From Burkholderia anthina (GTDB lineage Bacteria; Pseudomonadota; Gammaproteobacteria; Burkholderiales; Burkholderiaceae): a stretch of 64,000 bases of DNA. The position numbers were made by a program, and so were the translations under genes. The DNA lies in contig NZ_CM003768.1 of NCBI RefSeq assembly GCF_001547525.1, positions 1,426,001 to 1,490,000 on the forward strand, given 5' to 3'. Positions 30,900 through 40,900 of the stretch are shown piece by piece. Each line of letters opens with the position of its first letter. Position 1 is the stretch's first letter. The notes under the pieces were generated by a model. That model searched no databases. It saw nothing but the letters and a program-made list of their open reading frames with translations, and was not told where the DNA came from.

Positions 30900-32072
30900 A
30901 TGAAGACGATTCGACGGCGCTGGCTTTGGCGAGTCGGCCGGGCGATGCGTCGCCTGGCGACGGCGGGATGCATCCTTGCATTCGGCACGAACGCGATGGC
31001 GCAGAGCAGCAGTGGCGCGACGGCGCTGGGGTGCACGTTCAGCAACGCCGACGCGTCATCCTGGCGAATGATCACGCCGTTGACGAGCACGACGCCGGTC
31101 GGCGCGATCCTGTATCAACGCACGGTTTCTCTGATAGTCTCGTTCGCGTACGGCGTCGCGCCGACGGCGCACGAACTGGTGAGCGCCGCACACTGGATGC
31201 CCGGCAGCGTGGTCGCGAACGGTGTTGCGCAGACGAATGTGAGCGGGATCGGCTTCAAATGGGCCGGCGTGTCCGACGACAGCAGCGAGCGCACGCTGCT
31301 GCAGAGCGCGCTGCCGATGGTAACCGCAAAGTCCGAACTTGCTCTACCGGTGGGAGGCGGCAACGACGCGCGAATGGTGCGCTTCCGGCAATTTCTGGTG
31401 CTGGACAAACCGGTGTCGCAATTGCCGGAGGGCAAGCTGGTCGTCAAGAACCTGCTGGGCAGCCCGACCGTCGCGATTTATGCGATCGACTTTCCAAAAG
31501 GTGTCGCTTCGATCGGCAGCACGGTGGTGGTACCCGAGCAAACGACGCCGCCCAACCTGTGCAAGCAGGTGAAGACCTTCGTCGGCGTCGGCAACGTCTG
31601 CATCGGCAGCCAGTGCGAGATCCAGGTGCCGAACCGCTGCGAGATCCAGTCGAACATGATCGTGCCGGTCACGCTCGGCAATTTTTCGATCAACAATTTT
31701 CCAACCGTGAACGCGATGTCGAAGCCGGTCAGTTTCGATATTTCGCTCAGCCAGTGCGCGGCAGCGGCGAAGCCATTGATCAGTTTCCGCGACAAGGCCA
31801 CGCAGCCGAATCCGGACAAGACGTTGCTGCAGTTGAGCGCACCGGCCGGCCAGAAGGTCGCGCGCGGGTTCAACATCGTGATGACGAATGCGCTGACCGG
31901 CGAGCGGATTGCATACGGCGAGCCCGGCGCGGCCGTCCAGTATCCGATGCGGCGCACGGGCGACATGGCCGTCATGCCGTTGAGCGCGCAGTACATCCGC
32001 ACCGGTACGGATGCGGAGCTGGGCCCCGGCTATGCCGGTGGCGGCGCGGAATTCTCGTTGACGTTTCCGTGA
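30900..32072 (+). CDS. Two-domain fimbrial tip adhesin
   Basis: 390-residue fimbrial adhesin. A signal peptide (to about NAMAQS) precedes an N-terminal receptor-binding-like region (about 30-230, not recognised) and a C-terminal pilin domain with a Cys pair (VPNRCEIQS and LSQCAAAAK). It ends GGAEFSLTFP, as expected for incorporation into a fimbria. ATG 30900 follows GGGAGGGC; an ATG at 30840 overlapping the previous stop lacks this. It is the last fimbrial gene here and places the preceding TPS-domain gene within the same transcription unit. Confidence 0.82.
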   Translation: MKTIRRRWLWRVGRAMRRLATAGCILAFGTNAMAQSSSGATALGCTFSNADASSWRMITPLTSTTPVGAILYQRTVSLIVSFAYGVAPTAHELVSAAHWMPGSVVANGVAQTNVSGIGFKWAGVSDDSSERTLLQSALPMVTAKSELALPVGGGNDARMVRFRQFLVLDKPVSQLPEGKLVVKNLLGSPTVAIYAIDFPKGVASIGSTVVVPEQTTPPNLCKQVKTFVGVGNVCIGSQCEIQVPNRCEIQSNMIVPVTLGNFSINNFPTVNAMSKPVSFDISLSQCAAAAKPLISFRDKATQPNPDKTLLQLSAPAGQKVARGFNIVMTNALTGERIAYGEPGAAVQYPMRRTGDMAVMPLSAQYIRTGTDAELGPGYAGGGAEFSLTFP

Positions 32073-32279
32073 ACGCGATGCATCGATCGGTGGTCAAGCC
32101 GGTGCCGACCCGCCGGCCTCATCACGAAACCCGCAGAGCAAAGCACCATTTGTTGGTTCGGATTCGCCGCACGCGCTGATACGTTAGCGGCTTCGCGACG
32201 ACACACTTCGCCGCGATGTTTTTCGAACCGTGCCGCCGCGCGATCCGCGGCGGCCTCCATAACAAATCAGGTCGTGCTC

Positions 32280-33095
32280 ATGAAAATCAACACGCTCGCT
32301 ACGTGGCTCGTCGGGGTCGCGCTCATTACCGCAGGCACCGTCGCGCATGCGGACCGTCTCGACGACATCAGGAAGGCCGGTGTGCTGCGCGTCGCGACGT
32401 TCGACAGCAACCCGCCGTTCGGTTATGTCGACGCGAAAAGCAACCACATCGTCGGTCTCGACGTCGATTACGCGAAGGCGCTTGCCGACAAGCTCGGCGT
32501 GAAGCTGCAACTGCAGCCGACCAACCCCGCGAACCGCATTCCGTTCCTGACCTCCGGCAAGGTCGACCTCGTGCTCGCGAATTTCACGATCACCGACGAG
32601 CGCGCGAAGCAAGTCGACTTCAGCATCCCGTATTTCTCGTCAGGCCAGCAGTTTCTCGCGAAGAAGGGCGTGCTGAAATCGGCCGATCAGCTGAACGGCT
32701 TGCGCGTCGGCGCGGACAAGGGCACGACCAACGAAATCACGCTGCGCGAGAAATTCCCGAAAGCGACGATCGTCGCATACGACGACACGCCGTTCGCATT
32801 TGCCGCGCTGCGCGCGGGCAACGTGCAGGCCATCACGCAGGACGGCCCGAAGCTGATCGGCCTGCTCGCGAACGTGCCCGACAAGCAGAACTACGAGATC
32901 CCGGCGTTCACGATCTCGAACGACTACATGGGCGTCGGCGTGCCGAAGGGCGAGACGCGCCTGCTCGGCTTCGTCAACGACACGCTGAAGGGGCTCGAGG
33001 CGAGCGGCCGCGCCACGCAGATCTACGACGCATGGTTCGGGCCGACGACGAAGACGCCGCTCACGCGCATTTTCCGGATCGGCGACAAGACCTGA
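32280..33095 (+). CDS. Amino-acid ABC transporter substrate-binding protein
   Basis: 271-residue periplasmic receptor of the polar amino-acid family. A signal peptide (MKINTLATWLVGVALITAGT, cleaved near AHA) is followed by the SBP_bac_3 fold: IRKAGVLRVATFDSNPPFGY, GLDVDYAKALADKLGVKLQL, GKVDLVLANFTITDERAKQV. Substrate class (glutamate, glutamine, cystine or another polar amino acid) cannot be decided by eye. ATG 32280 is preferred, with AGGT upstream. Two permease genes follow. Confidence 0.88.
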   Translation: MKINTLATWLVGVALITAGTVAHADRLDDIRKAGVLRVATFDSNPPFGYVDAKSNHIVGLDVDYAKALADKLGVKLQLQPTNPANRIPFLTSGKVDLVLANFTITDERAKQVDFSIPYFSSGQQFLAKKGVLKSADQLNGLRVGADKGTTNEITLREKFPKATIVAYDDTPFAFAALRAGNVQAITQDGPKLIGLLANVPDKQNYEIPAFTISNDYMGVGVPKGETRLLGFVNDTLKGLEASGRATQIYDAWFGPTTKTPLTRIFRIGDKT

Positions 33096-33109
33096 CCGCT
33101 TCCGCACGC

Positions 33110-33150
33110 ACGCCGCGACCGGCCGGAAGATCGGCCGCGCGGCGTTGTTC
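33110..33150 (+). promoter_or_regulatory. Intercistronic hairpin after the amino-acid binding protein
   Basis: ACGCCGCG-AC-CGGCCG pairs with CGGCCGCGCGGCGT (8 and 6 bp with a small bulge, loop GAAGAT), followed by TGTTC. It resembles the hairpins after sbp and rbsB. Confidence 0.5.
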
Positions 33151-33189
33151 GTATACCTCCGATCGCGCGCTTCGTGCGCGCTTCCCAGC

Positions 33190-33912
33190 ATGCTCGGGTT
33201 GGCTCCCAAATATCTGTCCTGGCTCTGGCAGGGCTTCCTGCTGACACTCGGCCTCGCGGCCGCGTCGGCCGTCGCCGCGACCGTCGGCGGGCTGCTGCTC
33301 GCCGTGATGCGGCATGCACGCGGCAGGGCGCCGCGTGCGGCCGCCGCCGCGTACGTGATTGCATTTCGCAACACGCCGTTGCTCGTGCAGTTGCTGTTCT
33401 GGTATTTCGGTGTCGCGTCGTTGCTGCCCGATACGTGGACGGCGTGGCTCAATGCGCGCCATGCCGCGAGCGTGGGCCCGTTCACGCTCGCGTGGCCGTC
33501 GTTCGAATTCGTGGCCGGGTGGGTCGGGTTGAGCGCCTATACGGCTGCCTTCGTCGCCGAGGAATGCGAAGCCGGCCTGCGCGGCGTGCGGCGTGCGCAA
33601 CACGATGCGGCGGCCGCGCTCGGCCTCACGCCGATGCAGTCGCTGCGCTACGTGGTGCTGCCGCAGGCCGTGCGCATCGCGTTGCCGCCGTTGTTCGGCC
33701 AATACATGAATCTCGTGAAGAACTCGTCGCTCGCGATGGCGATCGGCGTCGCCGAGTTGTCGTATGCGTCGCGGCAGGTCGAGACCGAGACGTTCAAGAC
33801 GTTCGCCGCATTCGGCGTCGCGACGCTGCTGTACGTCGCGGCGGTGGCCGCGATCGAGGCCGGCGCGTATGCGGCCACGCAATGGCGCGACCGACTCGGA
33901 GCGGGGCGCTGA
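33190..33912 (+). CDS. Amino-acid ABC transporter permease, first subunit
   Basis: 240-residue HisM/GlnP-type permease with about five hydrophobic helices. Motifs include YVIAFRNTPLLVQLLFWYFG and the cytoplasmic coupling loop AAALGLTPMQSLRYVVLPQA. ATG 33190 gives MLGLAPKYLSWLWQG; the frame is open to an earlier TTG, which is less likely. The next permease starts 2 bp after its stop. Confidence 0.9.
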   Translation: MLGLAPKYLSWLWQGFLLTLGLAAASAVAATVGGLLLAVMRHARGRAPRAAAAAYVIAFRNTPLLVQLLFWYFGVASLLPDTWTAWLNARHAASVGPFTLAWPSFEFVAGWVGLSAYTAAFVAEECEAGLRGVRRAQHDAAAALGLTPMQSLRYVVLPQAVRIALPPLFGQYMNLVKNSSLAMAIGVAELSYASRQVETETFKTFAAFGVATLLYVAAVAAIEAGAYAATQWRDRLGAGR

Positions 33913-33914
33913 CG

Positions 33915-34640
33915 ATGGATCTTTCGCTGCTGCTCTCGAATCTGCCGTACCTGCTGGTCGGCGCGTTTCCGGACGGCCCGCTCGGCGGCGCCGCGCTGTC
34001 GCTGGTGTTGGCGCTCGCGTCCGCGATCGCGTCGGCCGCGCTCGGCGTGGTGCTCGGCGTCGCGATGGCGCTTGTACGCGGCCCGGCGCGCGTGCTGCTG
34101 CTCGCGTTCATCGGCTTCTTTCGCGCGATTCCGGTGCTGATGCTGATCTTCTGGACGTATTTCCTGATGCCGGTGCTGCTGCACATGGATGTGCCGGGGC
34201 TCGCGACGGTCGTGTGCGCGCTGGCGCTGATCGGTGGCGCGTATCTCGCGCATGCGGTGCATGCGGGGATCGTCGCGGCCGGCGACGGGCAATGGCAGGC
34301 CGGCCTGTCGCTCGGGCTCACGCGCTGGCAGACGGTGCGCTACGTGCTGTTGCCGCAGGCGATCCGGATCATGACGCCGTCGTTCGTCAACCAGTGGGTC
34401 GCGCTCGTGAAGGACACGTCGCTCGCGTATATCGTCGGCGTGCCGGAACTGTCGTTCGTTGCAACGCAGGTGAACAACCGGCTGATGGTGTATCCGGCGC
34501 CGATCTTCCTGTTCGTCGCGGTCATCTATCTGGTGCTGTGCACGTCGCTCGACGGCGCGGCGCGGTGGTTGCTGTCGTGGCGGCCGCGGTCGCGGCGTGT
34601 CGAGAGCACGGCGGTCGAACGGATCAAATCCCTCCGATGA
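33915..34640 (+). CDS. Amino-acid ABC transporter permease, second subunit
   Basis: 241-residue partner permease of the same family, with FIGFFRAIPVLMLIFWTYF and the coupling loop LSLGLTRWQTVRYVLLPQAI. The cluster ends here with no ATP-binding subunit; the next gene is cdiA after a 278-bp AT-rich gap. The transporter must borrow an ATPase encoded elsewhere or be incomplete. Confidence 0.9.
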   Translation: MDLSLLLSNLPYLLVGAFPDGPLGGAALSLVLALASAIASAALGVVLGVAMALVRGPARVLLLAFIGFFRAIPVLMLIFWTYFLMPVLLHMDVPGLATVVCALALIGGAYLAHAVHAGIVAAGDGQWQAGLSLGLTRWQTVRYVLLPQAIRIMTPSFVNQWVALVKDTSLAYIVGVPELSFVATQVNNRLMVYPAPIFLFVAVIYLVLCTSLDGAARWLLSWRPRSRRVESTAVERIKSLR

Positions 34641-34785
34641 TGTAATCCCGATACGCGGTTGCAAGGGAGCCGATTACTGGTCGCATGCCGATTCGACCTC
34701 GCAATTCTGTCAGGGATTTTTTCGAAATGATGGATGAGGTAAGATTCGCGCGGATTGCCGTTAACAATACCGTCGATATTTGCAG

Positions 34786-34812
34786 TTGACGGAATATGTC
34801 ATTACATAAAAT
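34786..34812 (+). promoter_or_regulatory. Possible sigma-70 promoter of the cdi operon
   Basis: TTGACG (34786-34791) and TAAAAT (34807-34812) are spaced by 15 bp in an AT-rich gap just over 100 bp before cdiA. The short spacer makes this tentative. Confidence 0.3.
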
Positions 34813-34918
34813 AAAGATAATCGGATTGACGCGGCCTTTCCACGGTTTCAATTAGCTTCCATGCGATGTTCGAGGCCGTGAGGGCGGATCGAACGAGAAT
34901 CGCGAGTAGACCAAGAAT

Positions 34919-37900
34919 ATGAACAAAAACCATTATCGGCTGGTGTTCAGCCGCGTACGGGGTATGTTGGTTGCCGTCGAAGAGACGGCCAGCAGGACGG
35001 GGAAAACAAATACGGGCGAGACTCGTCGCGTCGCCGAGCGCGGCGGCGAGCATCATCCGGCAGCGAAGTTCGCGTTACGGGTTGCTGCATTCGGCGCGCT
35101 GGTCGCAGCCGGCATGAATCCGATTTGGGCGACTGCGCAGATCGTCGGCGGAGGGGCTCACGCGCCCGCGGTGGTGCAGACGCCCAACGGCCTGCCGCAA
35201 GTCAACATCAACAAGCCGAGCGCTGGCGGCGTGTCACTGAACACCTATAACCAGTTCGACGTTCAGAAGAGCGGCGCGATCCTGAACAACGCGCCGACGA
35301 TCGTCAACACGCAGCAGGCCGGCTATATCAACGGCAATCCAAACCTGAGCGCGGGGCAGGCGGCGCGCATCATCGTCAACCAGGTCAACAGCACCGCGGC
35401 TAGTCAGATCAGGGGGTATGTTGAGATCGCGGGAAGCCGCGCGGAGATCGTTCTTGCCAATCCAGCCGGGATCGTCGTGGACGGAGGTGGTTTCATCAAT
35501 ACGTCGCGGGCGGTCCTGACGACCGGTGTGCCGCAGTTCGGCGCGGACGGATCGTTGACGGGTTTCAACGTTAATCGCGGCCTCGTGACTGTGCAAGGTG
35601 CGGGCCTCGATACCTCGAATGTTGATCAGACCGACATCATCGCCCGCGCTGTACAGGCTAACGCCGCGATCTATGCGAAGAATCTCAACGTAATCGCGGG
35701 TGCGAATCAGGTCAATCACGACACGCTGGCCACGACGCCGATCGCGGGTGACGGTCCTGCCCCGGCTGTCGCGATCGATGTGGCTCAGTTGGGCGGCATG
35801 TATGCCAATAGGGTGTTTTTGGTCGGCAACTCCTCGGGCGTGGGTGTCGCGAACGCTGGCACGATCGCGGCGCAGGCAGGCGATCTGACGTTGCAATCGG
35901 ATGGTCGGCTCGTGCTCACGGGCAAGACCACGGCGAGCGGCAACCTCGCGATGTCCGCCTCGGGCGGCATCCAGAATAGCGGCACCACGTATGCGCAACA
36001 ATCGTTGTCGGCGAACTCTGCGACCGATTTCACGAACAGCGGGACGCTCGCGGCGCAGCAGAATGCGGCGATCAACGCCGGCAGCGTCAATTCGACCGGC
36101 ACGCTCGGCGCGGGTGTGAACAACGACGGTTCCGTCGCGCACAGCGGCGACCTGAACCTGATTGTGTCGGGCCAACTGACCGCCATCGGCCAGAATGTGG
36201 CGGGCGGTAACGCATCGCTGACGAGCGGCAGTGTGAATCTCGCCGGCAGCCAGACCGCCGCGAACGGCAATCTGTCGCTGAATGCGACGGCCGGCGACGT
36301 GAATCTGTCGAACGCGACGACGAGCGCGCAAGGCGCCATTCAGGCGAACGCATCGGGCACCGTCATCAACGACCACGGTAGCCTGTCGAGTGGCAACGGC
36401 ACGACGCTGACCGGCGGCAACCTGTCGAACCAGGGCGGCAAGATATCGTCGCAAGGCGCGCTGTCGGTGAATGTCGCCGGTCGGATCGCCAACCAGTCCG
36501 GCGAACTGGTATCCGAACGCACGGTGGACGTACGTGGCGGCGCCATCGCGAACAATCAGGGTACCGTTCAAAGCGCGGCCGGCATGACAGTGGCCGGTGC
36601 ATCGCTGGACAACACGGCAGGTCGGATGACGTCGCTCAATAGCGACGGCCTCTCCGTAACGACCAGCGGCCAGTTGACCAACGCAGCGGGCACGACCGCG
36701 AACGGCGCGCAGGGCGGCGTGATCGGTGGCAACGGCGACGTCACCGTGCACGGCGGCAACGTCGCCAACCACGGGACGATGACGTCCAATACGAATCTGC
36801 ATGTCTCGGGACGAGCGATCGACAATAGCAGTGGCGCTTTGCAGGCTACGCAAACGGTAGCGGTCGATGCGGGCGCGCACCTGATCAACAACGGCGGCTC
36901 GATTGTCGCTCAGACGGCAGAACTGACCGGCACGGCCCTCGACAATAGCGCGGGCGCCGTGAAGGCCGACAAGATGTCGTTGAATGCGACCGACCTCGTG
37001 AACCACGGCGGCACGATCACGCAGATCGGCACCGGCGCGATGAGCGTGAACGTGTCCGGCACGCTCGACAATTCGAACGGCGGTACGTTGCAAACCAACA
37101 GTACCGACCTGACGCTCGCCCCTGCGTCGCTGGTCAATGACGGCGGCAAGATCACGCATGCGGGCACCGGCGCACTTACACTCGGCAACGGCACGGGATC
37201 AGTGTCGAACGTCGGCGGTACGATCGCGAGCAATGGGCGCGTGGTGGAGCGATCGGCCAAGCTGAACAACACATCCGGTTCGATCACCGGCCAAACCGGC
37301 CTGTCAGCCACGGTCGGTAGCGTGCTGAACAATACGAACGGCAAGCTGCTGTCCAATACGGACCTCGGCATGACGAGCGGCACGCTCGCAAACGACGGGG
37401 GGCGGATTGGTGCGACGACGAATGCGGTAATCCACACGGGCTCGATGACGAACCTGAGTGGATCGGTCAGCGCGTCCAACGTGTCGGTGACGGCTGATTC
37501 GACGCTTGACAACAACGGCGGCAAGCTCGAAGCCAACCAACTCGCATTGACCACACCGAACCTGACGAACCATGGCGGCACGATCACGCAATATGGCTCG
37601 TCGGCCATGGCTGTCAACGTCAGCGGCACGCTCGATAACTCGGCAGCCGGTGTGATTCAGACGAACAGCACCGATCTTATGCTGACTCCGGCTTCGCTCG
37701 TGAACGATGGCGGCACGATTACGCACGCCGGTACCGGCACGCTGGCGATTGGCAATGGCGCTGGTTCGATGTCGAACGTCGGCGGCTCGATCGTGAGCAA
37801 CGGGCGCGTTATCGCGCAAAGCGGTTCGCTGAACAACACCTCGGGAGCGATCAACGGCCAAGCCGGGGTGACGGCGACGATCGCCGGCGTATTGAACAAC

Positions 37901-40900
37901 ACGAATGGCAAGCTGTTGTCCAGTACGGACCTTGCTGTTTCCAGCGGGACACTAACGAACGACCGTGGCCAACTTGGCGCAAGCGCGAACGCGATGATCC
38001 ACACGGGCTCGATGTCGAACCTGAACGGTTCGATCGTTGCGCCAAATCTGTCGGTGATGGCCGACTCGACGCTTGACAACAATGACGGTTCGCTCGAAGC
38101 GAATCAGCTCGCGTTGAGCGCGTCGAATCTCACGAACCACGGTGGCACGATTACGCAACTTGGCTCGTCGGCCATGGCTGTCAACGTCAGCGGCACGCTC
38201 GACAATTCGAATGGCGGTACGCTACAAACCAACAGTACGGACCTGACGCTTTCCCCTGCATCACTCGTGAACGATGGCGGCACGATTACGCATGCCGGCA
38301 GCGGCATGCTGACGCTTGGAAACGCGACGGGATCGGTATCGAACGTTGGCGGGTCGATTGCAAGCAACGGTCGCGTCGTGGAGCATTCGGCCACGCTGAA
38401 CAATACATCGGGGTTGATCAACGGCAAATCCGGGTTGACGGCGACGGTCGGGAACGTGCTGAACAATACGAACGGCAAGTTGCAGTCCCGCGCGGACCTT
38501 GGCGTTTTCAGCGGCACGCTGACGAATGACGGCGGTCAGATCGGCGCGAGCACGAATGCGTCGATCCACACGGGCTCGATGACGAACCAGAGCGGATCGG
38601 TCAGCGCGTCCAGCCTGTCCGTGACGGCCGGTTCAACGATCGACAACAGCAGGGGCAAGCTCGAAGCCAACCAACTTGCGTTGACCGCGCCGAACTTGAC
38701 GAACCACGGCGGGACGATCACGCAATATGGCTCGTCGGCCATGGCTGTGAACGTCAGCGGCTCGCTCGACAACTCCGCAGCAGGCGTGATTCAAACGAAC
38801 AGTACCGACCTGACGCTGGCCGCTAGCCAATTGAACAATGCAGGCGGCACGATCACGCATGCCGGTACCGGGACGCTGACAATCGAGCCGGGTAACGGTG
38901 CGAGTGCGCTGAACAATGCAGGCGGGACCATTGTCACCAAGGGGCAGGCGGTTGTCGATGCGAGCAGTTGGGACAACTCGAACGGCATTCTCGCGGCACA
39001 GGGCGGCGTCACGGCGACGGTTGCGGGCGACGTGAACAACGCACAAGGGCTGGTGCGTGCGGGCGCGTCTCTGTCGTTGACGAACGGCGGCGCGCTGGTG
39101 AACCAGGCCGGGCACGTTCAGGCCGGGCAGGCGACGGCCGGGGACACGAGCACGCTCGCGGTTCATTCCGGATCGGTCAACAACGCTGACGGGGCCATTA
39201 CCGACCTCGGCACGGGCGCGATGACTGTGCAAAGCGGCAGCCAGGTCACGAACAGCCGCGCAGGCAACGTGTCGGGCATGGGCGCGATCACCGGTAATGG
39301 CGACGTGACGATCAGCGCGACATCGATTTCCAACACGCAGGGCGGGGAGTTGAGCGGTGCGAGCCTCCATGTTCAAGGGACGATCTTGGACAACAGCGGC
39401 GGACAAATCGGCAGCGTTGCGAATTCGAGCGGCGACGTGGACGTGACGACGAGCGCGGCACTCACGAATACGAACGGGCACATCAGCGCCACACACGATC
39501 TGGCGATCACGGCTCCGACACTGCAAGGCGGCGGCGCGTATAGCGCAGCGCACGATGTACGCGTGAATCTGCAAGGTGATTACACGACAACGCCGGGTAC
39601 ACAGTTCAACGTCGGTAACGATCTTACCTTTGCGCTGCCCGGTACGTTCACCAACAACGCGGGTTTCCAAACCATCAATGGCCTGAACATCAACGCGGCC
39701 AGTATCGTCAACTCGGGCGCGTTGTCGGCCGGCGGACTGCTGCATACGCAATCGAGCAATCTGTCCAATACCGGGTCGCTGGTGGGAGGGAGCGTCTCGC
39801 TCAACGCAACCGGCACGGTGTCGAACGTCGGGCCGACGGCGTTGATTGGCGCATCGGATAGTAACGGCAAGCTTGAAATTCTCGCGCACGACATCGAAAA
39901 CCGTGACGACACGACGGCGACCGATTCGATGCCGACGACGGCGATTTTCGGGATGGGTAAGGTTGTACTCGCGGGCGGCAAGGACGCGAGCGGCAATTAC
40001 ACGAATGCGGCACTCGTCAATAATTCGTCGGCATTGATTCAGTCCGGCAGTGATATGGAGCTGCACGCCGACAAGGTGACGAGCACGCGTCGCGTGATGA
40101 GCACCACGGGAAGCACGAGTAACGTCGATCCGGCGGTACTTGCACAATACGGCATCAGCTTGTCGGGCTGTGCGGCGTATTTCGCGGGGAATTGCACTGG
40201 TCAGACGAGTTACGGTATTCGGTCCGACAACCTCACGCCGGACATGAGCGACGTGTTGCTCAAACAGCCGGGCGGCATGTATATCGAGCCGCCTCACGGC
40301 GGCCAATGGAACAGCAGCTATCAGTACACAACCTATACCGGCACCGCCGTTGCGAACACGGTCACGGCATTGAGTCCGGCCGCGCAGATTGTGTCGGGCG
40401 GCAAGATCGATGCGTCGTCGACCGGTACCCTCCAGAACTACTGGAGCAGCATCACGGCCGTCGGCAATCTCCACTTGCCGCAAAACTATGACGGTAACGG
40501 TTGGGCGGCGACGGGCCAGCAGGCACCGACCGTGACGGTGACGTACTCGGGACAGTATCACTACAACAACTACGACAACTCCGAGCACAACTGGCAGTTG
40601 CCGTTTGGCGATGCCACGTTCGTGACGAGTCGTCCGGGTGGCTATACCCAGGTCGCTCCAGCGGACGTCAAGACCTACAAGCTGCCGGGCTACGATTCGA
40701 CCTTGGGTTCGAACGGCACGATTTCCGGCACGGGCGTGAGCATCAACAACACCGCTGGCAACGCATCGCTGCCGTCGCTCGGCCTGCTGCCCGGTCAATC
40801 GGTCACGGGTTTGACGCCTGTCTCGCTCAATGGTGCTGCGACGGGCTCGGGGGTGACCGTGACGCCTGCCACGCTCAATGGCAATGCAACGGCTTCCGCA

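Noticed and set aside
27574..30981. 1135-codon minus-strand open frame opposite the TPS-GLUG gene
   Set aside because: Composition is dominated by Arg, Ala, His and Asp with no motif, while the plus frame has a signal peptide, TPS domain and repeats.
36990..38880. Regular repeats considered as a CRISPR array
   Set aside because: The 567-bp units are coding, in frame and far too long for CRISPR repeats and spacers.
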